64,000 nt of DNA from Pelodera strongyloides (taxonomy: Eukaryota > Nematoda > Chromadorea > Rhabditida > Rhabditidae). Every line of letters starts with the position of its first letter. Within the stretch, counting starts at the first letter, position 1. Made by a program: the position numbers and the translations under genes. This document shows, piece by piece, positions 23,084 through 35,900 of this stretch. The DNA lies in the NCBI GenBank assembly GCA_036852015.1, contig JAANDG010000446.1, positions 1 to 64,000 of the forward strand, in the 5' to 3' direction. A model generated the notes under the pieces. That model made no database searches and was not told where the DNA came from. It saw only the letters and a program-made list of their open reading frames with translations.

Positions 23084-26000
23084 CACATGAACTCAAATAG
23101 CAAACCAGACAATTCCTTATGAAAGTAGATGCGGACAGATACTGTTCGTTTTTTTAACAATTAGATATTTTTTTTCCATCCCTTAGCGGATATTCAGCCG
23201 TAAACGGAAGGGAGGTCGTTTAAGGCGAGGGATATAATTGAAGGACATTTGTGCGATTTGAGGCTCCGTTTCAAACAATGCTGGCTGCCCCCTGTGACCC
23301 AGTTATTCAAAAGAAATCATCGTATTTGACAAGCGTTCCTTTTCATTTTCCCTTAACTTTTATTTTCCTTTATCGTTTACGTTTCATAATATCCTTTGTG
23401 TAATCCTTTCTACCAAAATGAAGATTGAAGACCCTTGTAGCTCCTATCCTGGAACACTAGCAATCGGGTTTCACGATGACAGAATTACTTGAAACGCTAC
23501 CCAGATGTTTTGCCACTATTTTTGCATAATCGGAAGCGGTTGATTCATTTTAACGTCCTTTTGTGGCACATTTCCGTGCGTCTAATTTGTTGGTCACAAT
23601 ATGCAGTAAGACATCCACATTAGGCAACTGGGTCGTGATTGATCATTGTGCAATCCAGCGGTGTGGGTGTCATGATGGAGTGTTGCGTACATTGTCATGA
23701 TCCATTGGCGGCATTCTCTTATTGGTGTCTAATTTACTAATTTTCCGAGCAAAACACCCCCCTTTGATCACGGGCACAGTAAAAATAATACAGTTCACAA
23801 GATATATGTTCTTCTACCATATTTATATGTTCTTCTAACATATACTTGTAACATATTTGACAGTTTCTGATCCGGGGGAATACACTCCCAGATCAGCACC
23901 TGTTCTCAATATTTAACTAGAAAAGAATAGTATGTAATTCGCATTAGGCCGAGTGGACAGGATCTCTCTGTCATGTTGTCAAATTAACCATTTACGGCGG
24001 TTCTAGCAAAGGAATTCTTTTGTAAGAAATAGTTGTAATCCTGTCGCTGGGTTTCATGGATACATGTCCCGACCCTTTGGCGTGTACCATTCTTTACGTC
24101 GCCATTTACAGCCACCCCGACACATACCCTAAATCTATGCCGGGTCACTCCCGAAGATATGCAAATTCCTAATGCATGAAACAGCTGAACACATGTAGAA
24201 TAGCTCCTGTTATAGCTTCTGGTATATTTGTTTTGATGCCTATCAACACGGTTAGATATCATTTATATTATTTTGCTTCGTTCTCGTTGAAAGTGTCGGA
24301 GATGTGCCGTTGAATTAAATAAGCAGTGGAATATTCCTTTACGATACCTATATTTGCTTTTTTATTGCAATTAAGAATGGCAGAATAATTCCTACTTAAA
24401 AAATTTTTCTCCGGACATAGATTTCCTTCAGCAGGTGTACCTCCCTTTCAGTTCATTCACTCATTCTTGACATGTTGAAAATACAATGATTTACGAGGTC
24501 CAGCCGTTCAGGCAAATTTTGAAACAGGCTATTATCCTCCCGTCAACGAGGAGTTCCATTCTTAATTGCGCGAAGAAACTAATTGATTTAGCAATTTGGT
24601 TCCTTCTCATTCAGAAGTACCCTAGGCAATTAGGAAGTATCGCTGCCGCAGGAACTCTGTACCATAAAGTGGTTAGCATCTGTTGATGACACAGCTTCAT
24701 TTGCATACGGCGGAATCATCCCATCCTTGATTTGGCAGTTTTGAATAGAATGAATTGCTCCAGTGAAATTTCCTTACTGAGGACCAAGATTTGGCGGTTT
24801 TCGACTAAACAAATTTAAGCAAATTTTTGACTAGCACTTTTGTGTTTAAGTTACAGTCTTCTCTGTAACATCTTTGAGCCCTGTTCTTCACATCATATCG
24901 TCTCTGTTGCTGAGTAGAGCGAATCATATATTCGTTATCCCTGATTTTATGTTTCCCTTCCTCTGTTCTCTCTGTCCACTTGTAATTTGCATAAACGAGT
25001 TTCCTCCGGTCTTCCTTGAAACGGCCACTTCCTATGCCGTGTCAGAAAAGAAAGCCACTTTGTTGTCTTGATTTCTTTTTTCCTTCCTTTTTTTGTGATT
25101 TTCGAGGGTTTTGTTACGCGACGGGTGAGTGGCTCTATAATATGAGTTCGCGGACCATATATGGAACTGTGCATTAATACTGCCTCATGTTTACTGATTT
25201 TCCTTCGGTGAAAATAACATTTCAAAAAAGTGTCGCACGCTCTCTGTGTAACTGCTATGTGATCCGTAAGCTGAAAGTTAGCGTGTCAACCGTGAAGCAA
25301 TAGGTAAGCATATGTACAGATATGAGTGAGAGCCCCCAGAAATGGCGGCAAAGTTGGCGTTTAGAAGAAAGGAAAGTATGCATATGCATATATTTCCATA
25401 CTCGTAGTCTCCGTTTCTGTTTGTGCATGTCCATTCACACCAACATTAAATCCGAACACTCAACAAACCTTGCGCAACCCATCAACACAGACATTCTTTT
25501 GCCTCAGCCGAAATTTGCATAAACACGAACACCTCCTTCCTTTCTCGCGCAATCGATCGATAAATGCTGATCTCTAAAATTTGATCACTGACAACTAGTT
25601 AATCAGTCGGAAATGTTTCATAACATTTCCATTGACTATTGAAAAAGTCATTGGAAAACACATACTCTAACCTATGCTATTATGCAGATACCAAAATATA
25701 CTGTGATATGTTATGAACGAAAATAGGACTCGCGCGCAGTACTTTAGCAGTTACTGTGCTGTTTTTTGCCCGTCATCGACCCTATTTCCCCTGTGGTTCT
25801 TTTTGAATTGTCGTGTTGAGACCATTCACCGTTCAACTGCCAAATTACGGTCGTCTTCGGGTCAGTTAACTGGCTGATTCGATTCCGTCAATCCCAATAA
25901 AAATTGACCTTGTTGCCACCTTTCAAAATAAACACAAACTTTTTTCTGGAACCAACCAATATACTGAGGTGTTATTCCACTGTTCGCTATTCAAACGGCA

Positions 26001-26484
26001 ATATTCCCAAAGAACTTTATGGAAGCAATTTTCACGCCTTGCATTTGACATCACTCTTTTTACAAAGAATGTGTATTGGTCATTGTAGAAGGAGGAGGAT
26101 CTGATTCCCCCATTTAGGCACGCAACCATCCTTTACCGCACTCATGTCTAATCCCATATCGGTGGTCGAAAAAGTGGATATTCCATTAACGATACCGAAG
26201 GCCTTGGAATTTTGTGTATGCGCTCTGACCAATTCTCCGATGTTATGCTGCGAGCATATACCAGTTCTCGTAATAGGATTTGGGTGAGAGATGGTTCGCA
26301 AGTTGTACTAAACACTCCCGAGCATTTATGAGAGTTAGTGAAAGCAATGCAATCACCTATAGTATCTGTTTTTGAGACGTCTCGCACTGTAGCGAATTTA
26401 TTTCTTCTATCACACTTCAGCCGTCGCACTCCTAAAAAGTTGTTGAACTGTTTTATTGTTTATTTTATAAAATCCCTTCGAACA

Positions 26485-26510
26485 ATAAACATTTATTATT
26501 ATTATTATTA
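26485..26510. repeat. ATT microsatellite, possibly a retroelement tail
   Basis: AATAAACATTTATT runs into repeated ATT. A simple repeat directly after an AATAAA-like signal is a common LINE 3' end, but I recognise no element upstream. Confidence 0.5.
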
Positions 26511-29500
26511 ACAGAGCTTTATTTCATCCTTGCTGACAGTGTGCTCTAAACTTTTGCTCTAAACTACTTATGTTTTGTTGATTGTTTCTTTGGACGCTCT
26601 ATACACAGCAAGTTCGACTTGATGAGTGAAAGCCGCAATTGAATTTGACAATAATTGATTTTCCGGTCGTACAGTAATCGTTGAAACAGCGAAACACATG
26701 AAAGCGAGGATGCCGATCTCGCTGGGATTTTAGAGATTTTATCTAGTTTTTCGCACCTTTTAGCGAATTAAACATGCGGTCGGAAACCACTAATGCATCA
26801 GGAAACGCCTAAACAGCAGATTATTTAGGGCGAAAAACTTCCCGATTGTGCTTTTCGCTAAGTTGCTTCTCTCCTGTTGCTCCTATTGACACAATGTTCC
26901 TCATCAACTTTGAATTTGCAGCATTCGAGTTGGAAATTGAAATCTCCACAGTTCTTGCCACAGTTTTCAACCTTTATTTTCCTCTGGTACGTCGAAAAGT
27001 CTTGCTCTCGATATCACTGTATCGGCTTAAAACGTTGCTTCGGTAAAAAGTGTTGCTTCGGAAACCGATTAGAAGTGTTATCCCTCGTTTTCAGGAGTAA
27101 AGTGCAGGAAATCTCTTCGCCCTGTGTATCTATTTGCACTAAGAATGAACCCGCGCTCCCAATCTTCCACGGGGCTCTTTTAACTATTGGGAGATCGTTA
27201 ACTGCAACATGGTTAATAAAACCCATATCGAATATATGGCCTGCTCTTATGAAATTATACCTTGCTTTCTTGTGGGGGTTTCCTACTAATGAAGATTGAG
27301 ATAATCATGTATTTTACATTGCGAGACACTGTCGTGTTGCAGTTTTGGTTTTGTATCAAATTTGCATTTTGATATTGCGAACTGCGGCATGCGTGAGTGT
27401 TTGTACGGATTGAAAGCATTCCCTATTTTCATCCATATACACCTCTCCCCCTCTCACACACTATCCGATTTAGCGCCTTTTGTGTCCTCCGAAATATAGA
27501 TGAACAACAGGGCAATACGGTTTTATGGAAAACTATTTTCAACAGATTGCCTCGATTTTGTTCCTCCTTTGCAACTGTACTATAAGACCGAGCAGAATTC
27601 CATAATTTGTTTTCACAACACAATCTACAAGGACTTTTTTTTTAGTTTCCGTGATTGCTAACGAACTGTCTTCATCATATGCAATTGCAATTGTTTTCCT
27701 ATTTTGTGCTTCACAAACAGTTTAAGCCATTTTTCGTTTTTTTTTAAGCATTAAATAGGGTTGAAAATGGACACAAATTTGTTTCAATATGTATTCGGAT
27801 TGTATGAACATAGTTGCTACCTCAATAGATTTTTCAATTAGATCATTTACGACCAATGCATACTTGATTATCGTATGCTGTATGCGCGACCAGCGTTCAA
27901 CTACACCGATTTTATCCAGAACGCACGGCATTTGTTACTTGGTTGTATGCATGTATACATATGAAAGCAAATGTCACTGCTATCAACAGCTTTGTGCTTA
28001 GCAGTTCCATATATAGTGTAAGTTTTATGATCAACCCAAAATCATTTTAATGAATAAAATTGCTACATTATGATGATTTGAGTGCTCTCCACTATTCACG
28101 GGGGAACGTTTCATAGATCCCCCTTTCTGCAACGTTTATTTGTTCTTCACGCTCTTCAGCCTTGATTAACGGGAAACGATGAATTGGAAAAGTTCGTATC
28201 CGTTGACCATAAAACCCTCTAATTGCTTGTCCCCTACCATTTTGTGTCGTATCTGGTGGTTAATTCCGTGACATTTTTCTTTAAATAACCCATTCTCATT
28301 GTTTTGATATCAGCAGTAATACGGCAGAATTGAGCCAACGCTCAGCGTTAGTTGTGATTGTTTTTCTGAATGTTTTGGCAACAACCACCTGCTTCACTGT
28401 TGTATGACTATAGTTCGAAATGTTGTCCTGACTCAACACCACTTAGAGTCTTTGAGATAGCGCGCCTGGAATTGCACATCGGAGACTGTTTCTATCACAA
28501 TGGAAATGCGTCAGAGCAACAAATGAGAAACTTTGTGAAGTTTCTTTGAAACATTCGTTCGTTTACATCTTAGATTAAAATTATAAAAAAAAATAAGTCA
28601 CAAGTACATGTCGTTGCTTTCTTGCCGCTCCAAGATGCAAGTGGAGCTTCGTTTTACTATAATTACTAGCATATTTGCTGCATATTAATTGATTTCACAA
28701 TTGTTTGTGCCTGTAACTTTGCTTCTTATTCATTTATTTTTTTTCTGTTTGTCGATATTTCATCCATATGATTCATCATTTTCTCATAATTGAATTGGAT
28801 TTCAATTATCGCTTTTCACTTCTAAATGGAATATATTTATTTATTTCGATTTTATAGACAAACATGACTAAGCTTTATCGATATTTTAGACTGTGAATTT
28901 AGTCTTCCCCTTAAAATATCACCTCGTGCTAAAGGTGACTTTACCCTTCACCTTTAAGTTACTCTATGTTTGGTTTCAATTTTTGCTCCGTCTCCACGCT
29001 AGATCACTCCATAATGGACACTGTTGAGTGTCGAAAATGGTGCACGGCCAGTTGTTTTTGTAATGAATTGTACAGTGTTCGGAGAATGACCAACGGTTGT
29101 CAACTGTATAATTAACTCTCTCCACTGGTAGGTACTCCCACATGTCACGATATGTCAGTGGGTGGATACGTCAAGGTCTTTCCTCTCGCTTCCTCTATCT
29201 CTCTCTATCTGGCTATCTCCTATATCTCATCGTCTTACAGGCGAGAAAATGTATGTATCTTTACGTATATTATTGAAACATGCGTGTATGCTGTTTATTT
29301 CTTTTACATGCAAATTTTCGACAACTATTGAAAACAGTTATATTTGTTGACTTCGCGGTTTTTTTTGTCTCCTACCTTTTTGCTTGTTGATAATGGGAAA
29401 GATTGACTAATCGTTGTCGTGCAATATGTATGCTCGCCAATGTTCTGGTTGATGTATTGTAAAGTCAACTTCCACCCGCTGGCGTATACCAGTTGGTATG

Positions 29501-32500
29501 AAAGCCAAACAAAGCCTGCACCAATGTTCCAGCGGTAGCACAGCCTAATTGCCCGTGTGAATCCGTTAACCACGGGGGTTTGAATGCAGATAATAGGGTT
29601 ACCTATCCACGAAAAATGGTACGTCTGCGTAGGCATTTGAGTGACTCATTTAGGTAATTATTCTCTGATTTAACAAGAATCGCACAACGTTGGAAATTCA
29701 TACAAAAACGCTGCAACTCCTCACTCTGTTAAATGAACGATTTCAGCCCAATCTCTCTGGCTTGTAAACAATAAGACCGTTTATTCGATATATGTCTAGT
29801 ACTCCTTTTGTGGTTGTGCAAAACATCATGCTCGTATCTGGTCATCCAAGCGAGTCAAATGCGGTTTGGCGTTTTCCGCTACACAATGTGATTGCGGATC
29901 CATTGCACAGATTACTATCCACCTTTTTACAATTATTTTGAGAGCCCACGTCAGTTATCTAGTATTTCCCGGGTCCCTTCAATTCTGAAGAATCATTAAG
30001 CTTACCAGCAATATTCTCAGTTTAGAAGCATAACTGGATTAATTCAGTAGACTAACTATACAATGGCTTTTCCATTTCACTGTCATTTCGAGAGCCAACA
30101 CTCCGCAACTTTCATTATTTACATAGCTGCTTGACAGTCTCTAACTAAAATAACTAATACTTCCAATTTTTCAAAAATGTTACAATTGGAGTTATTTGCC
30201 GTAACTTACAGTAATTTTCTCTCATTTTATAACATCATCGTTCGTCTTACTTGTTCATATAAAAGCGTAGCCTCTCCACACTTCTTCTGCTACTGTGTTC
30301 TAGGTATTTTATAAATGAAGAGCACAGCTCAGTAAGCAACTCGACCTATGCTAAATGTTTCTTAGACGACAAGTTCCTCTACTTTGCGCTATGATACACT
30401 CTACTAATTCCTATTGTCTCAGGCGGGTGAGTATGTCATTTATCTGTGTATCCACTGTCTCTCAATATTTATTTCAATATTTGCCATTGCGCTCGGCGTG
30501 TGTCTGACGCATTCTCTAGCCGCACAAGTTAAGCCACATAGGATACGTCCCCTCACTTAGTTAGATAAACATACAATCAGTTAGACCAGTCTTACCGTTT
30601 TTTTGTACTGCACTTTGTTGATCTGAGATGATATGATACTTGTGATCAGAGAGCTTTTCGAAGATCGAGCGAGAATATATCCTTTGAAGAGAAGCCAAGA
30701 CATCACAACCAAGGGTACATCCCTGTGATTTGTGTTCCTCTAATCGGTAATTTTACGAGCTATGTCATATTTCTTACTACACTTTGTTGCCAATCTCATA
30801 TTACATTACACTTAAAAATAACTGAAACGGAAAATTGACAAATATAGAAATTTGACCCGATTCATGTTGGAGGTCGTTTGCTTTTTTCTCCTTATGCATT
30901 TTTTGGTGTTTCTATCCGTCTATTTTCGGGTACTCTGAATTCAACTAGCAAATTTGGTGACCCCTCCGTTAGCCAAACTTTGTGGCGTACGTCAATTTGT
31001 CTCGTTACTCCGCACTTTCAATTACCTCATTTTTTGACACCAAAAATGCAGCTCCGGCATTTCTTGGCTCACATCCTACAATTACAAGTTTTCAAGTTTT
31101 GGTATAAATGATGTTTTTAGTTTCACCAGTATTTTTTTACTTTTGCGATGGTGAAATCTAATAAGCGTATTACAATTAAAGCGCCGACGAGGTTTCCTCC
31201 ACAATGTTAGCTTGTTCTTTGCATCACAAGAAAATAACACCATTTTATGCATTCCACTGGAAAAACGGAATTTGTGAATTTGGGGTATTCATTACCGAAG
31301 TCCGTTCTCCCGATCATCTGTCAACAACCATAAAGCTCGTTGTGATAGATGTTTGCCAAGCTCTTACCTTGTAACTCTAATGGGTACCAATCTCGGGTTT
31401 TACACGGATGCCCTTTATTTGCATACTAATCAAATGTTGTTGAGATTTTGGCATTGGGAACTCGATGCCCCCGAGTTCTGCCACCCATAACCTTTGTTTG
31501 TTTTGTGCCCCCAAATGGAGGTTGTAAGCCATTTTGCAATGAAAGCGATCGTTAGGCATTGTCACACCTGCCATCCGTTCTTTTTTATCCGCTCTTGCCA
31601 TCGTTAAGCAAACTTTTTGGTTTCTCAAATCGTTATGGTCGGATTTTTTGTGGTCGTTAAAAAGTTTTTCCTTCCTAAAATGAACTCATGTTGTTTGTAG
31701 TGTGGATTAGTTGAAAGAGTTTTCCTAAATGACTTATTGTTAGTTGCCAGACACATACTTTATGATTTCCAGAAGCTGTACTGTTTCGATCTGCGCACCA
31801 CTTCTTCTGTTTCGTTTCAATTGTTCGCAATATGCTAGCGTCTTTTCACCGTTTCATCATTTTTAAACGTGTGTATATGCCTTGTTCATCGGAACGAGTA
31901 AAACAGTTCAATTGCATTAGGGATTGCTTTTCGTCGTGCCTCGATATATTCCACATTCAATGCAAATGCACTATTTGTTCGTTTATTTGTTCAATGCGCG
32001 CTGATATCTTATCAAAGCAGAGAACATCAAACGCGAGCATGAGTGAAATTTATTTCCGGAGACACTCCAACTTTTCAGCTTTTTTGAATATATGCGTATT
32101 TTCTTATCTGATCGTTTCTTAGCGTTAGGTCAGAGTTGACCATGGCCCGTTTACTTTTGAAGTTGTGGAATTTACTTTAAAGGCAGTTTGTTTACCTTTT
32201 TTGTTGTTGTTATCAGTTCTCCTCCCATGGACCACCCATTGTAAACCGCATTCACACCTTTTTCACTTTGGCTTTTCTATTCAACACAATGAATCACGTA
32301 TTTCCGGACATTGTTCTATAACTCCAAATGTATTCAACAGGATTTTCACGTTGCTGGTTGAATCATTGCTGCATATCAATTGTTGTACTCCCGAAAACAA
32401 TGGATATTCATATTTTAACTTTTCACATGCATTCAAATTTACGTTCGTATAATGCGTAAGAAAACTTTTTTGAAGGCCAAAGTATTGCGTTAGCTTTCGA

Positions 32501-32925
32501 ATATATATTGGAACACTACGTTTGTTTCAGTTCAACAAAATCCAAACCATTTCCTCTCATTTTCATATTTGAACCAATTTTGCAACGCAGATTCGTCGTG
32601 TGTCCGTGTGATGATGGATGAGCTCCCACTACCACAGTTCCCCCACTCGATCTTTATCGTATTCTTTTGTTTCCGAATTTACCTCGCAACCAAATTAGCA
32701 TAGACTGTTGTTTCAGGGCATAATTTCAGTGGATAATTTTAAATTCAACAAGTGTTTTTTTTTCAGTTTACTCTCTCATTTTACTCTCTCATTCTCCTAT
32801 TGGTCTTCATTGATATTCCTCATTTATTTTCAAACCCTTGTAATGGTTTTTTTGTATTCTGCCGCAAATTTATACGCTTTTCAATATTACATGTTGTTTG
32901 CAAATATAGTAGTTTTTTGTAGGGA

Positions 32926-35900
32926 ATGCCGCCATCGGCATTGGCGGCTGCCCTCCTGGCAATATGCGGGACGATAGGGCTATCATCACAACAACGTGAG
33001 CTTTTTATTTAATGTGCATACAAAGTGTTGTGCCTTTGCTAATTGGAAAAGGTGTATTCATATTATGTCAGTTTAATTATAAGTCATGTTGGTAAGTGTA
33101 TTCTAATTCAATAAGGGGCAGCACACCAAAAGGTATTATTTAAACCCAAACTATGTCTGCTGACGGATTGAAAATTAATCATTTGTGCATTACAGTGGCG
33201 CCTCCACGTGCTTCTTGTCGCCGACACTACCTGGCAGGAGTATCAGAATCGGGCATCCTTCCATTACAATTCAATGATGGACCCCTGTCCAACATCGAAT
33301 GCAAAATGCCGGCCAAAGACGGATCCCCTTTCGTGACGACAGTAATCCACTCGGGACTCCATAATACATACCGAGTGATTGAAAAGAAAACCGTTGGATT
33401 TCAGTAAGTCATTGATTTAGTGTCCATCTCGTTTATATGTGTTTTTGTATTACTCTATAGTTTGTTTGTCTGGTTTGCATTGTTATTAGATTCCGAGCTG
33501 CCCTAGCAACAATATTTTTATTGTCGAAATATATTTCTCTACTCAAGATTAACTCACGGTGTGTGTATATGTATGCGCAAAGCGTTCTTTATATTTAAGT
33601 GCCGCATTTCCATTGTTATCACCTTCGTTTCTCACCACCTAAATTGTCACGGTAAATTAGGCCCACTTCACTCTGACGAGGGTTCATGCTGAGGAGCTTT
33701 CGCCTTAATGCGGGCATTGTTTTGCATAAATCCGCGCGATTTATTAGCATTTGGAACGCGCGACCTCCGTGTGAGAGAGAAATCCCTTATCAGATGTCAA
33801 ATCAGCATTCGAAATCTCGCGTTGAACATGCCTCTCACACATGATTATGCAAATTTTACGATTGTCAAGGGAGATGCAAATATGACCCATTGGTTTTAAA
33901 CCGGGAAGGGAACGCTCTGATTCAATAAAAAAATTTTTTTTGGCAAGGACGTAACTTAAAAAGCATGTTTTTAATGAATAAATCAGTGAAAAGGCAACAA
34001 GGAAACTTGAACTAGAGCGTTGAATCCATGTGACCTTTCTGTGCTGGTACAAAGTGTTCACAAATTTCTTTGGACAACTTGCATAATGTGTTGATTTAGA
34101 ATTCGTGATTTGGACCTTCTGCAGATGATTATTCGAACACATCAGTGCTCACAAACGGTTACGATACGATGGGAAGAAGTTCAAGCTCCTGGGTTTGTTC
34201 GAACTTATCACATATCTAACCCATGTCCAAGTAATACTGAAATGGTACATTTGAGTTGTTGGCGATTCATTAGTCCTTTTTCTACTTTAGAGTCAGCCTC
34301 ACACTGAGCACTGTGCTTGGAATCCAAATGCTTATTCCCGGTAGGAGTTTTGTGTTCATATACAACTGATTCGTGGACTTGGGCTTTCGGGTTTGAATCG
34401 TTTAGGAGCCCATTTCAGACATAATATGAGAATCTCAATTTCGTCCTATTAGGTGCATGAAACATTTATAAAAATTTACGAAAACAATTCTTGACCCGCC
34501 GCTTTGTGAAACAAACAATTTTGTGACATGCGAATATGTATATGCATAGTCACTTAAATTCGCAATGGCTCGAAGTCTCTCATCTGTTCCTCCGTCTCAA
34601 CTTAACTTCCTCCATTCAGGTTCCGAAGTTCAGACACTCGTACTAGAGGGCACAGAGGCAGGAGTTCTTCATATCTTCCCATCAATTGAGCATGGATCAA
34701 ATGCACCATTTATTGAAGCGACTGAGCTGACTTGCACTCAAGCTGTCAACACACAAGAGTATGCATTTCCAAGATCTGCGTGATGATTTGTCTTGCTGTT
34801 TCCAATGTTTCCAATCTGTGCAAACAAATATTTTAAAGGTTATTTTAAGGGACATTGTTTGGGGAAAATTGATGGTAAGTTTTTTTTATGAAATTGTCTT
34901 TCAATACAGCCATTTAATAACTTCAATATTCAGCGACTGTCTGATCGATGGCGAGATCGAAGTCTCATTTAAGCCAGGCGATCACTATTTTGAATTTGCC
35001 TTTCGAACGGACAGAACAGATCAGGGATTATTCGATATCTACATGACTGAAGATCTAGTCAGCCACGTCAGGCTTGAAAAGGGTCAGGATTTGTATATCG
35101 AATTGAACTTTTTGCTCTACAGAATATTGTGAGCTAATGAATTATCCAGTGCGCGAATAAATACGAATGAAATCTTTGCAGCAAACAACAAAAGCGCCGC
35201 GACAATTGATTGGTTTAAATTTAGATTTCTATCTCCGCGTCGATGCAGCTGACAAACACAACGTGGGCCTTCTGGCGGATGGGCGTTGGCACACCGTGAA
35301 ATTCCGTTTGAGCACCATGTCCATTGAAATTGACAACCAGCCACCGGTAATTATCACATAAAGACCTAAACACTACAAGATGCTCAGCCGGTCCGTAAAT
35401 TTTCTGGCAACTAACCGTTCCTGTAGTTTACTACCAATTTATGCAAGTAATGGAAGGTGAGGAATTTTAATAAGTTACTTTTCAGATTCCATCCAGGACG
35501 CACATTGCCGAAGTAAAGGTGAAAAAGATCGGAATTAAAATAGAAGGGCAGGTGATCCTGACGCATCCTTTGGACGAAGCCCAGGCTTGTGCTCCTGGAG
35601 GACGGAGGGAATTCCAAGGGTGAGCTTTGTGAAATCGCGACTTTCAGTAATGAAATTTGCAGTCATATACGTGACCAAGTAAAAATCATTGATATAGCGA
35701 CCGAACGCGCATGCTCGGTAATATTAAACACTTAGCAAAAGTTTCTATATGCGACTGTCATCCAAATTACGTTGTTGTTTGTTACCTCCATTACTTCAGA
35801 CTTCGGAACTGGTCGTCTCGTCAGTTCTGTTGGGATGCAGCTGGTTGTGGGTGCCACGTCCTAACCAACCTCTTCGAGAGTCTGCCTTCTTCGGCTTGCA

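Larger units (their letters stand above)
15944..32925. other. long intergenic/upstream region, no gene recognised
   Basis: About 17 kb with only short unsupported frames on both strands and no set of phase-compatible exons or protein family I recognise. It precedes the neurexin-like gene, so it may hold its promoter, untranslated exons and enhancers. Landmarks are a short tandem repeat (16090-16210), an AC microsatellite (about 19448), an inverted copy of a dispersed repeat (22862-23083), an ATT microsatellite (about 26491) and a dense set of ATTTGCAT octamers. Confidence 0.5.
18692..33881. promoter_or_regulatory. cluster of POU-type octamers ATTTGCAT/ATGCAAAT
   Basis: Perfect octamers in either orientation at 18692, 19029, 19225, 19540, 20441, 20458, 21098, 21880, 22702, 24159, 24699, 24985, 25513, 27360, 29308, 31417, 31960, 33847 and 33874. 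By eye the other 48 kb hold only about six. The octamer is the classic binding site of POU-homeodomain factors. Function here is inference; the cluster lies upstream of and within the first introns of the neurexin-like gene. Confidence 0.35.

Noticed and set aside
26080..26429. Frames on - strand before the ATT microsatellite as a retroelement protein
   Set aside because: No RT or endonuclease motif; the two frames overlap on the same strand without a compatible family pattern.
31377..31628. 83-residue frame on - strand (MRNQKVCLTMARADKKER)
   Set aside because: Looks protein-like by eye but has no domain, no neighbours, no splice context and is isolated in the octamer-rich non-coding region.
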